Shown: positions 24,664-34,929 of the stretch, one piece after another
Layout of the letters: each line of letters starts with the position of its first letter
Position numbering within the stretch: position 1 is the first letter of the stretch
Assembly: GCF_004054105.1 (NCBI RefSeq)
Contig: NZ_SBLC01000001.1
Location: forward strand, 1 to 64,000
DNA: 64,000 nt
Reading direction: 5' to 3'
Origin: Falsigemmobacter intermedius
GTDB lineage: Bacteria; Pseudomonadota; Alphaproteobacteria; Rhodobacterales; Rhodobacteraceae
Program-made: the position numbers and the translations under genes
Notes under the pieces: model-generated
What the model was told of the DNA's origin: nothing
The model's database searches: none
The model's input: only the letters and a program-made list of their open reading frames with translations

Positions 24664-25670
24664 CCTCCAGAGCCGAGCTTTCCCGCCTCTTCCTTGCCCA
24701 AAACGGTTATGATCATTGGCAGCGCCGGTTTCTTGCCGGGGATGCCTCGCCGCGCAGCTATGACAGGCTGAGCCTCGGGGACAAAACGCTCGTGCTGATG
24801 GATGCGCCGCCCGAGCGCGGTGAAGATGTGCGTCCCTTCGTCAAAATGGCCAGCCATCTGCGCAGCCTTGGCCTTTCTGCGCCTGAGATCCTGGCAGCGG
24901 ATGAGCAGAACGGGTTTCTGCTGCTCGAAGATCTGGGGGACGATCTTTATGCCCGCGTTCTCGATCGGGGCGCAGATCCGGCCGCACTTTATAAAACCGC
25001 ATTGCAGGCGCTGCATATTCTGCAAAAGGCGCCGCCGCCGGCGGGTCTTCCCGCGCACAGCCCCGGCTTTATGGCCGATGCGGCGGGCCTTGCCTTCAGC
25101 TGGTACGCCCGTGCCGTCACCGGCGAGGCGCAGGACCCTGCGCCGCTGGTCGCGGCCATGGCGGAAGCCATGTCTGCGCATTGCACGCAAGTCCCCGTTC
25201 TGGTGCTGCGGGACTACCATGCCGAGAACCTGCTCTGGCTGCCCGGGCGGGAGGGGGCTGCGCGTGCGGGTCTTCTGGACTTCCAGATGGGCTCACTCGG
25301 GCAGCCGGAATATGACGTGATTTCGCTGCTGCAGGATGCGCGGCGCGACGTAGATCCCGCCTTCGCCGATGCGATGATCGCAGATTATGCCGCCCTGCGC
25401 GGGGCAGACCCAAACCAGACGGCGCTCGCCTGCGCTGTGCTTGGCGCACAGCGCAACCTGCGGATTTTGGGCGGTTTTACCCGGCTCTCGCTGCATTTCG
25501 GCAAGCCCGGATATGTCAAACTCATTCCCCGCGTCTGGGGGTATCTGCAGCGCTGCCTTGCGCGACCGGAACTGGCAGAATTGCGCGAGATCGCAGCCCG
25601 CCTGCCCGCTCCTGACGCCACCGCTTTGAAAAGGATCGAAGATCTGTGCGGAACCTGCCCCGATCCCTGA
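24660..25670 (+). CDS. amgK: anomeric amino-sugar kinase (AmgK type, APH fold)
   Basis: Predicted to phosphorylate the anomeric carbon of N-acetylmuramate (and GlcNAc), feeding the MurU recycling route to UDP-MurNAc that bypasses de novo synthesis and fosfomycin-sensitive MurA. The 336-residue protein has the aminoglycoside-phosphotransferase kinase fold. The glycine-poor N-lobe starts SPRSYDRL; the hinge FLLLEDLGDDLYAR is followed by the catalytic loop VLRDYHAENLLWLP and the metal site LLDFQMG. Its identity rests on being directly followed by murU, the diagnostic pair. It overlaps tsaE (4 bp) and murU (25 bp). Confidence 0.88.
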   Translation: MTSRAELSRLFLAQNGYDHWQRRFLAGDASPRSYDRLSLGDKTLVLMDAPPERGEDVRPFVKMASHLRSLGLSAPEILAADEQNGFLLLEDLGDDLYARVLDRGADPAALYKTALQALHILQKAPPPAGLPAHSPGFMADAAGLAFSWYARAVTGEAQDPAPLVAAMAEAMSAHCTQVPVLVLRDYHAENLLWLPGREGAARAGLLDFQMGSLGQPEYDVISLLQDARRDVDPAFADAMIADYAALRGADPNQTALACAVLGAQRNLRILGGFTRLSLHFGKPGYVKLIPRVWGYLQRCLARPELAELREIAARLPAPDATALKRIEDLCGTCPDP

Positions 25671-26326
25671 TGCTCTTTGCCGCCGGTTTTGGCACCCGAA
25701 TGGGTGCGCTGACCGCCCATCAGCCCAAGCCGCTGATCCCGGTGGCCGGACGGGCGCTGATCGACCATGCGCTGGATCTGACAGGTCCGGCCGGAGTTGA
25801 GCGGGTGGTGGTCAACACCCATTACCGCGCCGCCCAGCTTCGCGCTCATCTGGAGGGCCGCAATATCGCCATCAGCGATGAAAGCGACCGCATCCTCGAA
25901 ACCGGGGGCGGTCTGCGCAAAGCCCTGCCGCTGCTGGGCGCGGGGCCGGTTTACACGCTGAACTCGGATGCGGTCTGGACCGGGGCCAACCCGCTTGTGG
26001 AACTCAGCGCCGCCTGGGACGGCGAGCGGATGCAGGCGCTTTTACTTCTGGGGCGGGCGGAGGGCATTCGCGGCCGCAAAGGCGGCGGGGATTTTTCGCT
26101 CGACTGCGATAGCCGTATCTCGCGCGGCGGCGATCTGACCTATCTGGGGGCGCAGATCCTCTGCCCTGAGGGGCTGCATGACATTGACGAGGATGTCTTT
26201 TCCCTGAACCGCCTGTGGGATGCGCAGATCGCAGCCGGCACGGCTTACGGCATTCTGCACGAGGGGCTCTGGTGCGATGTCGGCCACCCTGAGGGCATTG
26301 AGATCGCGGAAGAGATGATCCGATGA
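25646..26326 (+). CDS. murU: N-acetylmuramate-1-phosphate uridylyltransferase MurU
   Basis: A nucleotidyltransferase making UDP-MurNAc from MurNAc-1-phosphate in peptidoglycan recycling. The 226-residue Rossmann-like fold begins with LFAAGFGTRMG (nucleotide-binding loop), then the KPLIPVAGRALIDHAL and VVVNTHYRA blocks, the metal-binding NSDAVW, and the C-terminal WCDVGHPEG. GTG 25646 is preferred because starting at ATG 25670 would remove most of the first beta strand; AAGGA lies 11 bases upstream. It overlaps the amgK end and the addB start (ATGA). Confidence 0.9.
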   Translation: MRNLPRSLMLFAAGFGTRMGALTAHQPKPLIPVAGRALIDHALDLTGPAGVERVVVNTHYRAAQLRAHLEGRNIAISDESDRILETGGGLRKALPLLGAGPVYTLNSDAVWTGANPLVELSAAWDGERMQALLLLGRAEGIRGRKGGGDFSLDCDSRISRGGDLTYLGAQILCPEGLHDIDEDVFSLNRLWDAQIAAGTAYGILHEGLWCDVGHPEGIEIAEEMIR

Positions 26327-29256
26327 ACCCGCAAAGCCAGATCTGTGGCGTGCCGCCCGGCCTCGATTTCGCCGAAGAACTGGTGCGGGGACTGCGCGCG
26401 CGTATGGCCGGTCAGCCGCCTGAGGCCATGGCACGGGTGACGCTTTGGGTAAACTCGTCAGGCATGCGCAGCCGGGTCCGGGCGCAGTTCACGCCGCCCG
26501 CGATCCTGCCGAAGATCCGCCTGGTCACCGATCTGGCCGAAGCCATCCCCCTACCCGGCCTGCCCCCGACGGAGCCGCCGCTGCGCCGCCGCCTGCAGCT
26601 GACGCAGCTGATCGCAAAGCTGCTGGATGCCGAGCCGGATCTGGCGCCACGCGCCTCGCTTTATGCCCTGGCCGACAGCCTGGCGGGGCTGATGGATGAG
26701 ATGGCGGGCGAAGGCGTGTCGCCTGAGGCTCTGGCCGCGATTGACGTCTCTGACCATTCTCTGCACTGGGCGCGGACGCAGCGGTTTCTCAGCATCATCG
26801 CCCCCTTCTTCGGCCCCGATGCCAGCCCGCAGACCGAGACGCGCCGCCATATGGTGGCACAGCAACTCGCGGAGTTCTGGGCGAAAAACCCGCCGCCCGG
26901 CCCGCAGATCATCGCAGGCACCACCGGCTCGCGCGGGGCGACGGCGCTGCTGATCAAGGCGGTTCTGTCTTTTCCGGGCAATATCCTTGTCATGCCGGGG
27001 CATGATTTCGACATGCCCCATGCGCTCTGGGACAGCCTGGGCGATGCGCTGACCGCTGAGGATCACCCGCAATACCGGACCCGCCGCCTGCTGGATCTGC
27101 TTGAGGCGACCCCCGATCAGATCCGGCCCTGGACCGAGACCCTGCCCCCCGCGCCCGAGCGCAACAAACTGGTCTCCCTCGCGCTGCGCCCCGCCCCGGT
27201 CACCGACCAGTGGCTGGAAGAGGGCCGCGACCTGCCCGATCTGCGCCTCGCCGCTGAGAAGCTGACGCTGATTGAGGCCCCCTCCCCCCGCGCTGAGGCC
27301 CTGTCGGTCGCGCTGATCCTGCGTGAGGCGGCTGAGACGGGCCGCTCGGCCACACTCGTCAGCCAGGACCGCGATCTGGCCCGCCAGGTCTCGGCGGTTC
27401 TCGACCGCTGGGGAATTGTGCCTGATGACAGCTCAGGCCGTCCGCTGGCGCTTTCGGCGCCGGGGCGGCTTTTGCGGATGACGGCGGGGCTGTTCGGGCG
27501 GCAGATGACCGGCGATCAGCTTCTGGGGTTGTTGAAGCACCCGCTGGTCGCCAGCACCGAGGCGCGCGGCCCGCACATGATGCTGACCCGCACGCTGGAG
27601 CTGCATCTGCGCCGTAAAGGCCCGGCGCATCCCGATGCGCAGTTCCTGCGCGACTGGGCCTCGGCTCAGAATGCGCCGGACTGGGGGATGTGGCTCGGAG
27701 CCGCCTTTGACGGGATTGAGCAGGCCGGAGAGACCAGCCTGACCGAACATCTGGCCCGCCACCGCCGCCTGACCGAAACCCTGGCCGGAGGACATCTCGC
27801 AGAGGGCACCGGACGGCTTTGGGAAGGGGCGGCGGGTGAAGGCGCGGAAGCCGCCCTCGCGTCGCTGGAGCGTGAATCGGAACATGGCGGCATGCTGTCG
27901 CCGGGCGATTACACGGCACTCTTTGACGGTGTGATCGCCGCGCAGCAGGTGCGCGAAACCATTCTCGCCCATCCGCTCATTCGCATCAAAGGCTCGCGGG
28001 AAGCGCGGGAACTGCCCTCAGATCTGCTGATCCTTGGCGCGCTGAACGACGGCTCCTGGCCCAGGCTGCCGCCGCCCGACCCCTGGCTCAACCGTTATAT
28101 GCGCGTGGCGGCAGGGCTTTTGCTGCCCGAACGCCGCATCGGTCTTTCGGCGCATGACTTTCAACAGGCCGTCGCCGGGGCCGAGGTCATCATCACCCGC
28201 GCCACCCGCGGCGCAGAGGCGGAGACCGTCCCCTCCCGCTGGCTGAACCGGCTGGTGAACCTGATGCAGGGCCTGCCTGATAAACACGGCCCCGAGGCCC
28301 TGGCCGGCATGCGCGCCAAAGGCCGGGTCTGGCTGGAGATGGCCCGCGGCCTGGAGCGCCCTGAGGCTGAAGTTCCCCGCGCCCGCCGCCCGGCCCCTGT
28401 GCCGCCGCTGGCCGCCCGCCCGACCACACTGCCGGTGACCGGAATTGAGACGCTGATCCGCGACCCTTACGCGATTTATGCCCGCGAAATCCTGCGGTTG
28501 CGCAAACTCGATCCGCTGAGGGCCGAGCCCGATGTCCGGCTGCGCGGGACGGTGCTTCACCGCGTCATGGAGGTTTTCGCCAAACGCGGCGGCCATAAGG
28601 CCGAAACGGGCGGCTATGCGAATCTGATGTCCGCCGCCGATGAGGTGCTGGAAGCGGAAGTCCCCTGGCCCGCCGCCCGTGCGCTCTGGCGCAGCCGCAT
28701 CGCGCGGATTGCCGACTGGTTTCTGGCCTTTGAAGAGGCCCATGCCGGAGAGCCGGTGATGCTGGAAAAGGGCGGCGCGCTTCTGGTTCCGGGCACCACC
28801 TTCACCCTGACCGCGCGGCCCGACCGGATCGACCGGCTGGACGACGGGCGGGTGCATATCTACGACTATAAGACCGGCACGCCTCCTTCCGAAAAGCAGC
28901 AGCAGTATTTCAACCAGCAGCTTCTGTTGCAGGCCATGATGGCCGAGGACGGCGGCTTCCCGCGTCTTGGCCCCGCCCAGGTGGCAGCGGCGACCTATGT
29001 GGGTCTTGGCAGCACGCCCAAAGCCTCTTCGGTGGCGGTGGACAGTGAAAGCCTGGCCCGCGCCCGTGAGGGGCTGAAGAAGCTGATTGAAAGCTACAGC
29101 GATCCCGCGCAGGGCTATTCGGCGCGCCGTGCCATGCAAAAGCAGGCCTTTGGTTCAGACTATGACCAGCTGTCGCGCTTTGGCGAATGGGACATGACCG
29201 AAGAGCCTGAGCGCCTGCCCGTCGACCATCTGCCCCGCCCTGAGGAGACGCCATGA
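26323..29256 (+). CDS. addB: double-strand break repair protein AddB
   Basis: The AddB subunit of the AddAB helicase-nuclease that resects double-strand breaks for RecA. The 977-residue protein has the alphaproteobacterial AddB size. Its N-terminal helicase-like region is degenerate, consistent with a role in recombination-hotspot recognition. The C terminus holds a RecB-type nuclease domain with HIYDYKTGTPP, the D-x-K catalytic motif, and QQYFNQQL after it. The start overlaps murU by ATGA and addA overlaps its stop the same way, so translation is coupled across the block. Confidence 0.92.
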   Translation: MNPQSQICGVPPGLDFAEELVRGLRARMAGQPPEAMARVTLWVNSSGMRSRVRAQFTPPAILPKIRLVTDLAEAIPLPGLPPTEPPLRRRLQLTQLIAKLLDAEPDLAPRASLYALADSLAGLMDEMAGEGVSPEALAAIDVSDHSLHWARTQRFLSIIAPFFGPDASPQTETRRHMVAQQLAEFWAKNPPPGPQIIAGTTGSRGATALLIKAVLSFPGNILVMPGHDFDMPHALWDSLGDALTAEDHPQYRTRRLLDLLEATPDQIRPWTETLPPAPERNKLVSLALRPAPVTDQWLEEGRDLPDLRLAAEKLTLIEAPSPRAEALSVALILREAAETGRSATLVSQDRDLARQVSAVLDRWGIVPDDSSGRPLALSAPGRLLRMTAGLFGRQMTGDQLLGLLKHPLVASTEARGPHMMLTRTLELHLRRKGPAHPDAQFLRDWASAQNAPDWGMWLGAAFDGIEQAGETSLTEHLARHRRLTETLAGGHLAEGTGRLWEGAAGEGAEAALASLERESEHGGMLSPGDYTALFDGVIAAQQVRETILAHPLIRIKGSREARELPSDLLILGALNDGSWPRLPPPDPWLNRYMRVAAGLLLPERRIGLSAHDFQQAVAGAEVIITRATRGAEAETVPSRWLNRLVNLMQGLPDKHGPEALAGMRAKGRVWLEMARGLERPEAEVPRARRPAPVPPLAARPTTLPVTGIETLIRDPYAIYAREILRLRKLDPLRAEPDVRLRGTVLHRVMEVFAKRGGHKAETGGYANLMSAADEVLEAEVPWPAARALWRSRIARIADWFLAFEEAHAGEPVMLEKGGALLVPGTTFTLTARPDRIDRLDDGRVHIYDYKTGTPPSEKQQQYFNQQLLLQAMMAEDGGFPRLGPAQVAAATYVGLGSTPKASSVAVDSESLARAREGLKKLIESYSDPAQGYSARRAMQKQAFGSDYDQLSRFGEWDMTEEPERLPVDHLPRPEETP

Positions 29257-32200
29257 GCAACCCCGCATCCGAGCGGCAGCGCCTGGCCGCTGACCCCGGG
29301 CAATCCACCTGGCTTTCGGCCAATGCGGGCTCGGGCAAGACCAAGGTTCTGACCGACCGCGTGGCGCGTCTGCTGCTCTCGGGCACCGAGCCGCAGCGCA
29401 TTTTGTGCCTGACCTATACCAAGGCCGCCGCTGCGGAGATGCAGAACCGCCTGTTCCGCCGCCTGGGCGAATGGGCTATGCTGGACGAAGAGCGCCTTAT
29501 CGCCGCGCTCCTTGATCTGGGTCTGACTGAGGCGCCGGGGCCCGAGACCATCCGCGCCGCCCGCCGCCTCTTTGCCCGCGCGATTGAGACGCCGGGGGGG
29601 CTGAAAATTCAGACCATCCACAGCTTCTGCGCCTCGCTGCTGCGCCGCTTTCCGCTGGAGGCGCGGGTCTCGCCGTCCTTTGTGGAGATGGACGACCGCT
29701 CAGCAGAACTGCTGCGCGCCGAAATTATTGAGGAGATGGCCGAACACCGCGCCCCCCATGTCATCGCGCGGCTGGCAAACCTTTATACCGGCGAGGATTT
29801 TCTGTCGCTCGCCGCCGATGTGGCGGGCAAACGCGCGCGTTATGCGGCTGTGAACCGCGCCGATCTGCCGGGACTTCTGGATGCCGTGCCGGGCGACACG
29901 CCAGCAAAGCTTCTGGGCTTTGTTTTCACCGGGGATGAGGCGCAATGGGCCTCAAAACTGGGTGAGGCGCTTGGCAAAGGCTCCGCCAATGACGTGAAGG
30001 CCGCGGCGAAATGGGCGGCCGTCAATTTCCGCAACCCGGGGCTGAAGGATCTGCAGCTTCTGGAAGGTCTGCTGCTGACCGGCGCCTCGGCCAAAGAGCC
30101 GTTTAAGGCCAAAATCGGCAGTTTTCCGACCAAAGCCACGCGGTCAGCATTGGGGGATCTGGCCGACGAACTCGATGCCCTGATGGAGCGGGTGGAGGAG
30201 GCCCGTGCGCGGCGCATCGCTCTGGGTGCGCTGGAGAAAGCCGAAGCCCTTTATGATTTCGCCGATCACTTCCTGCCCGAATATGAGCGGCGCAAACAGC
30301 TGCGCGGCTGGCTCGATTTCGACGATCTGATCCTGCGGGCGCGGGATCTTCTGTCGGAAAGCTCGGTGGCGCAATGGGTGCTTTACCGTCTGGACGGTGG
30401 CATCGATCATATTCTCGTCGATGAGGCCCAGGACACCGGCCCGGACCAGTGGCGGGTCATTGAACTGCTGGCGCAGGAATTTACCGCAGGCCAGGGGGCG
30501 CGGGACAATCCCCGCACGATCTTTGTGGTCGGCGACAAAAAGCAGTCGATCTATTCCTTCCAGGGCGCAGACCTTGAGAAGTTCGACGCCATGCAGGCGC
30601 ATTTCTCTGAGCGGCTTCAGGCGCTTGGCACGGGGCTGCGCTCGCTGCCGCTGGAATATTCCTTCCGCTCGTCTCCGGCGGTGCTGAAGGCGGTGGATAC
30701 CACCTGCGCGCCCTTTGGCAGCATGGGACCGGTCTCGCATATCGCCTTTCATCAGAGCCTGCCGGGCCGGGTCGATCACTGGCCGGTCATCGGCGCTGAG
30801 GAAGATCCGGAACCCGGCGACTGGTTTGATCCGGTGGATCTGCCGGGTCCGCGCGCGCCCCAGGTGATCCTGGCTGAGACAATCGCCAAGCATATCAAAG
30901 ACCTGCTCGATGCGGGCACGCAGCTTCCCAGCCATAAGGGCGCGCGTCCCATGCGGGCGGGCGATGTGCTGATCCTGGTGCAGCGGCGTAATCTCCTCTT
31001 TCATGAGGTGATCCGCGCCTGCAAAGCCGCGGGCCTGCCAATCGCCGGGGCGGACCGGCTGAAACTCGGCGCGGAAATCGCTGTGCGCGATTTGGCGGCG
31101 CTCCTTTCCTTCCTTGCCACCCAGGAAGATGATCTGTCGCTGGCGACCGCGCTGCGCTCGCCGCTCTTTGGCTGGTCTGAGGCGCAGATCTACGATCTGG
31201 CGCAGGGCCGCAAAGGCTGGCTCTGGGAGGCGCTGCGCAACCGCAAAGACCATGCCGCCACGCTGGAGGTGCTGAATGATCTGCGCGGCCAGTCGGACTA
31301 TCTGCGCCCCTTTGAGCTGATCGACCGCATCCTCACCCGCCATGACGGGCGGCGCAAACTCATCGCGCGTCTGGGGCCGGAGGCAGAGGACGGGATCGAT
31401 CAGTTCCTTGGCCAGGCGCTTTCTTATGAGCGGATGGAAGTGCCGGGGCTGACCGGCTTTCTGAACTGGCTTGAGACCGATGATGTTGAGGTGAAACGCC
31501 AGGCCGATGCGGCGGGTGACCGGATCCGCGTGATGACGGTGCATGGCTCCAAGGGGCTTGAGGCTCCGGTGGTCATCCTCCCCGACACCGGCGACCGCAA
31601 GCCCGCAGGCGGCGGCGAGACCCTCCTGATTGAAGGGGATGTGCCGGTCTGGCGCACCGCAGACAGCGCCTCTCCGAATGCGATTCTGCAGGCGAAAGAA
31701 GAGCTTGCCCGCGCCTGGACCGAAGAGAACCAGCGGCTGCTTTACGTCGCCATGACCCGGGCCGAGACCTGGCTGATCGTGGCCGCCGCGGGCAAGGCTG
31801 AAAAGCCCGACTGCTGGTATAACGCCATCGCCGAGGGGCTGCGGGTGGCGGGTGCGAAACCTTTTGACAGCCCCGTTGGCCCCGGCCTCAGGCTCGAAAG
31901 CGGTGTCTGGCCGGACAACGGTGCGCCCGAGGCCGCTGCGGTTCAGGAGGATATCCCCCTGCCCGACTGGGCGCGGCGTGCGCCCCCCGTCCCGCCTGCG
32001 ATGCCCCTGCCGATCCGCCCCTCTGATCTGGGCGGTGCCAAAGCGCTTGGCGGTGAAGGCGGTCTGGCCGAAGACCTGGCGATGAACCGCGGCACCGCGC
32101 TGCATCTGCTGCTGGAACGGCTGCCGGAACATCCGCAAAGCGACTGGCCCTCCATCGCCGCCAGCCTGCCGGGTGTGGATGAGGAGCTGCTGGCAGAGGC

Positions 32201-32594
32201 GCGTCAGGTCCTGACCAACCCGGGCCTTGCCCATATCTTCGCACCGGACACTCTGGCCGAAGTGGCGATCCATGCCGATCTGGGCGGGCGGGTGCTGCAG
32301 GGCGCGATCGACCGGCTGATTGTGCGCGACGATCACATCCTCGCGGTGGATTTCAAATCAAACGCCACGGTGCCTCGAACGCCCGACCAGGTGCCGGAGG
32401 GTATTTTGCGTCAGATGGGGGCCTATGCCCATGCCCTTGCGCAGATCTGGCCGGGGCGGCGGATTGAGACCGCGATCCTCTGGACCGCCTCGGGGGAACT
32501 TATGGCGCTGCCTGCGGGTTTGACCTCAGCCGCGCTGAACCGATCCGGCTCGCTTCCCGCTGCCCTCCTTGACGCTGAGGGGGGGCGAACCTAG
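29253..32594 (+). CDS. addA: double-strand break repair helicase AddA
   Basis: A UvrD-family 3'-5' helicase with C-terminal nuclease, the motor of AddAB. The 1113-residue protein shows Walker A NAGSGKT (24-30), motif Ia [18 protein letters not shown], motif II VDEAQDT, motif [14 protein letters not shown], motif [15 protein letters not shown], motif [10 protein letters not shown], and a terminal nuclease with ILAVDFKSN. It overlaps addB by 4 bp. Thioredoxin follows 37 bp downstream, beginning just after the addA stop, the common alphaproteobacterial order. Confidence 0.95.
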   Translation: MSNPASERQRLAADPGQSTWLSANAGSGKTKVLTDRVARLLLSGTEPQRILCLTYTKAAAAEMQNRLFRRLGEWAMLDEERLIAALLDLGLTEAPGPETIRAARRLFARAIETPGGLKIQTIHSFCASLLRRFPLEARVSPSFVEMDDRSAELLRAEIIEEMAEHRAPHVIARLANLYTGEDFLSLAADVAGKRARYAAVNRADLPGLLDAVPGDTPAKLLGFVFTGDEAQWASKLGEALGKGSANDVKAAAKWAAVNFRNPGLKDLQLLEGLLLTGASAKEPFKAKIGSFPTKATRSALGDLADELDALMERVEEARARRIALGALEKAEALYDFADHFLPEYERRKQLRGWLDFDDLILRARDLLSESSVAQWVLYRLDGGIDHILVDEAQDTGPDQWRVIELLAQEFTAGQGARDNPRTIFVVGDKKQSIYSFQGADLEKFDAMQAHFSERLQALGTGLRSLPLEYSFRSSPAVLKAVDTTCAPFGSMGPVSHIAFHQSLPGRVDHWPVIGAEEDPEPGDWFDPVDLPGPRAPQVILAETIAKHIKDLLDAGTQLPSHKGARPMRAGDVLILVQRRNLLFHEVIRACKAAGLPIAGADRLKLGAEIAVRDLAALLSFLATQEDDLSLATALRSPLFGWSEAQIYDLAQGRKGWLWEALRNRKDHAATLEVLNDLRGQSDYLRPFELIDRILTRHDGRRKLIARLGPEAEDGIDQFLGQALSYERMEVPGLTGFLNWLETDDVEVKRQADAAGDRIRVMTVHGSKGLEAPVVILPDTGDRKPAGGGETLLIEGDVPVWRTADSASPNAILQAKEELARAWTEENQRLLYVAMTRAETWLIVAAAGKAEKPDCWYNAIAEGLRVAGAKPFDSPVGPGLRLESGVWPDNGAPEAAAVQEDIPLPDWARRAPPVPPAMPLPIRPSDLGGAKALGGEGGLAEDLAMNRGTALHLLLERLPEHPQSDWPSIAASLPGVDEELLAEARQVLTNPGLAHIFAPDTLAEVAIHADLGGRVLQGAIDRLIVRDDHILAVDFKSNATVPRTPDQVPEGILRQMGAYAHALAQIWPGRRIETAILWTASGELMALPAGLTSAALNRSGSLPAALLDAEGGRT

Positions 32595-32631
32595 GTTCAG
32601 CCCAACGCAAACTCCATGCGAGGAGAGTTCC

Positions 32632-32952
32632 ATGGCCACCGTTCCCGTCACCGATGCGACCTTTGAGGCCGAAGTTGTCAATGCCGACATCCCCGTCGTC
32701 GTCGATTTCTGGGCTGAATGGTGTGGCCCCTGCCGTCAGATCGGCCCGGCGCTCGAAGAGCTTTCGGCTGAATATGAAGGCAAGGTGAAGATCGTAAAGA
32801 TCAACGTCGACCAGGATCAGGCCGCCGCGGCTCAGCTTGGCGTGCGCGGTATTCCGGCGCTGTTCCTGTTCAAAGACGGCAAAGTCGTCTCCAATAAAGT
32901 CGGCGCCGCCCCCAAGGCCGCGCTGCAGGCCTGGATCAGCGAGGCGCTCTGA
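32632..32952 (+). CDS. trxA: thioredoxin
   Basis: A 106-residue cytoplasmic disulphide reductase. The active site is WCGPC (C31, C34), with the cis-proline in RGIPAL and the usual VVDFWAEW strand. ATG 32632 has AGGAGAG upstream and gives the classic thioredoxin length; an upstream in-frame start overlapping addA is rejected. It is last of the tsaE-amgK-murU-addB-addA-trxA run. A GC-rich hairpin without T run follows at 32968-32992. Confidence 0.95.
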   Translation: MATVPVTDATFEAEVVNADIPVVVDFWAEWCGPCRQIGPALEELSAEYEGKVKIVKINVDQDQAAAAQLGVRGIPALFLFKDGKVVSNKVGAAPKAALQAWISEAL

Positions 32953-32967
32953 TCTTCGGCTGAGTTT

Positions 32968-32992
32968 TGTCCGGGCGGCCCCCGCCCGGACA
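32968..32992 (+). terminator. hairpin after trxA
   Basis: A perfect 10-bp stem, TGTCCGGGCG with CGCCCGGACA, has a 5-nt loop, 16 bp after the trxA stop. No T run follows, so termination may be incomplete or factor-dependent. Confidence 0.55.
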
Positions 32993-33012
32993 CCCCGTCG
33001 CGCCGCAGTTTA

Positions 33013-34854
33013 ATGACGGATGCGATGTTTAAATTTTTCGAAAATCTCGTTGATCCCTTCGCCGGATATGAGCCTCAGGATGCGCCACCCCGCCGCCTCT
33101 GGCCCTGGCTGAAGGACTATATCCGCCCCTTCTGCCGGGTTTTTCTCGTCACAGCGCTGCTCTCTGTGCTGATCGCTTCGGGCGATATTGCGCTGATCTG
33201 GTATGTCGGGCGGCTGGTCGATCTGATGGCGGCAGGCACGCCTGCCGAGGTGATCGCCACCCACTGGCCTGAATTTCTGACCGTGACCCTGGTGATCGCG
33301 CTGCTGCGCCCGGTAATCTCCGGCGCAGGCACGGCGCTTCTGCACAACACGATCCTTCCGAACTTCGGCACCATGATCCGCTGGCGCGCGCATCGTCATG
33401 TGCTGCGCCAGCCGGTCGGCTGGTTTGAAAGCGATTTCGCAGGCCGCATCGCCAACCGCATCATGCAGGCCCCGCCCGCCGCCGGGGATGCGGTCTTTCA
33501 GACCTTTGATGCCATGTCCTTTGGCCTTGTGACGGTGATCGGGGCGGCCCTTCTGCTGGCCGATGCCGACCCGCGCCTGGTGCTGCCGCTGCTGGTCTGG
33601 CTGGGGCTTTACGGGCTTCTGGTGCGCTGGACGATCCGCCATGCCGGCCCCGCCGCCAAAGCCAGCGCCGATGCGCGCTCGGCGGTGACCGGCCATGTGG
33701 TCGATGCCTATTCCAATATCACCTCGCTCAAGCTTTTCGCCCATCACACCCGCGAAGAGGCCACGGCGAAGGATATGATACAGCACGCCCGCCTGAAGTT
33801 TCAGGAAGAGATGCGCATCATCGTCCGGATGGATGTGACCCTCACCATGCTGAACGGGTTGCTGATCATCTCAGTGATCGGCTGGGCGGGGCTCTTGTGG
33901 TATCAGGGCGCGGCCAGCGTGGGCGCGGTTGCGGCAGCCGCCGCCCTGGTATTGCGGCTGAACAATCTGACCTACTGGCTGATGTGGGCCACCACCGGCC
34001 TCGTCCAGGCCCTCGGCACCGTGCAGGAGGGGATGGAGACCATTACCCAGCCGCTCTCTGTCCTCGACGCGCCGGAGGCAAAACCCCTCGACTGGCAGGG
34101 CGGCCATATCCGTTTTGAGGGCGTCAGCCACAGCTATGGCAAAGGCACCGGTGGCATCCGCGACATCTCCTTTGAAATCGCGCCGGGCGAGAAAGTCGGG
34201 CTCGTCGGCCGCTCCGGGGCAGGAAAGACCACCCTGGTCAAACTGCTCCTGCGCTTCCATGAGGCCGAATCCGGCCGCATCCTGATCGACGGCCAGGACA
34301 TCTCCCGCATCACCCAGGACAGCCTGCGCCGGCGCATCGGCATGGTGCAGCAGGACAGCAGCCTTCTGCACCGCTCGGTGCGCGACAACATCCTCTACGG
34401 CCGCCCCGAAGCCTCAGAGGCTGAGATGATCGCCGCTGCCAAACTGGCCGAGGCCCATGACTTCATCACCAGCCTCTCCGACCCCGAAGGCCGCACGGGC
34501 TATGACGCCCATGTCGGCGAGCGCGGCGTGAAACTCTCGGGCGGTCAGCGCCAGCGCATCGCCCTTGCGCGGGTGATCCTGAAAGATGCCCCGCTTCTGA
34601 TCCTCGATGAGGCAACCTCTGCGCTCGACAGCGTGTCAGAGGCCGCGATCCAGGAGGCCCTTTACCGCGTCATGAGCGGCAAAACCGTCATCGCCATCGC
34701 CCACCGCCTCTCCACCATCGCCGCAATGGACCGGATCCTCGTTCTCGATGACGGTCGCATCACCGAAGAAGGCACCCATCAGGAGCTTCTGGCACGGGGC
34801 GGCCTCTATGCCGGGCTCTGGGCGCGGCAGTCCGGTGGCTTCCTCAGGGCCTGA
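33013..34854 (+). CDS. ABC transporter, fused permease and ATPase (exporter type)
   Basis: A 613-residue half-transporter. Six transmembrane helices in the first about 330 residues are followed by a nucleotide-binding domain with Walker A GRSGAGKTT (about 398-406), Q-loop IGMVQQDSSLL, signature LSGGQRQRIALARV, Walker B LLILDEATSALDS and H-loop IAHRLST. It belongs to the MsbA/multidrug lipid-exporter-like group and should work as a homodimer in the inner membrane; the substrate is unknown. It starts 60 bp after trxA and 75 bp before the methyltransferase gene. Confidence 0.9.
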   Translation: MTDAMFKFFENLVDPFAGYEPQDAPPRRLWPWLKDYIRPFCRVFLVTALLSVLIASGDIALIWYVGRLVDLMAAGTPAEVIATHWPEFLTVTLVIALLRPVISGAGTALLHNTILPNFGTMIRWRAHRHVLRQPVGWFESDFAGRIANRIMQAPPAAGDAVFQTFDAMSFGLVTVIGAALLLADADPRLVLPLLVWLGLYGLLVRWTIRHAGPAAKASADARSAVTGHVVDAYSNITSLKLFAHHTREEATAKDMIQHARLKFQEEMRIIVRMDVTLTMLNGLLIISVIGWAGLLWYQGAASVGAVAAAAALVLRLNNLTYWLMWATTGLVQALGTVQEGMETITQPLSVLDAPEAKPLDWQGGHIRFEGVSHSYGKGTGGIRDISFEIAPGEKVGLVGRSGAGKTTLVKLLLRFHEAESGRILIDGQDISRITQDSLRRRIGMVQQDSSLLHRSVRDNILYGRPEASEAEMIAAAKLAEAHDFITSLSDPEGRTGYDAHVGERGVKLSGGQRQRIALARVILKDAPLLILDEATSALDSVSEAAIQEALYRVMSGKTVIAIAHRLSTIAAMDRILVLDDGRITEEGTHQELLARGGLYAGLWARQSGGFLRA

Positions 34855-34929
34855 GCCCGCTCTGGTCATTCACCCGCTTTTGCCATAAACCGCAGCCTTC
34901 CCGCGCAGCAGCCGCCCCTGAGGTAAGCC

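Noticed and set aside
30144-32336. 730-residue minus-strand open frame opposite addA
   Set aside because: It lies wholly inside addA, whose helicase and nuclease motifs are intact; the antisense product resembles nothing.
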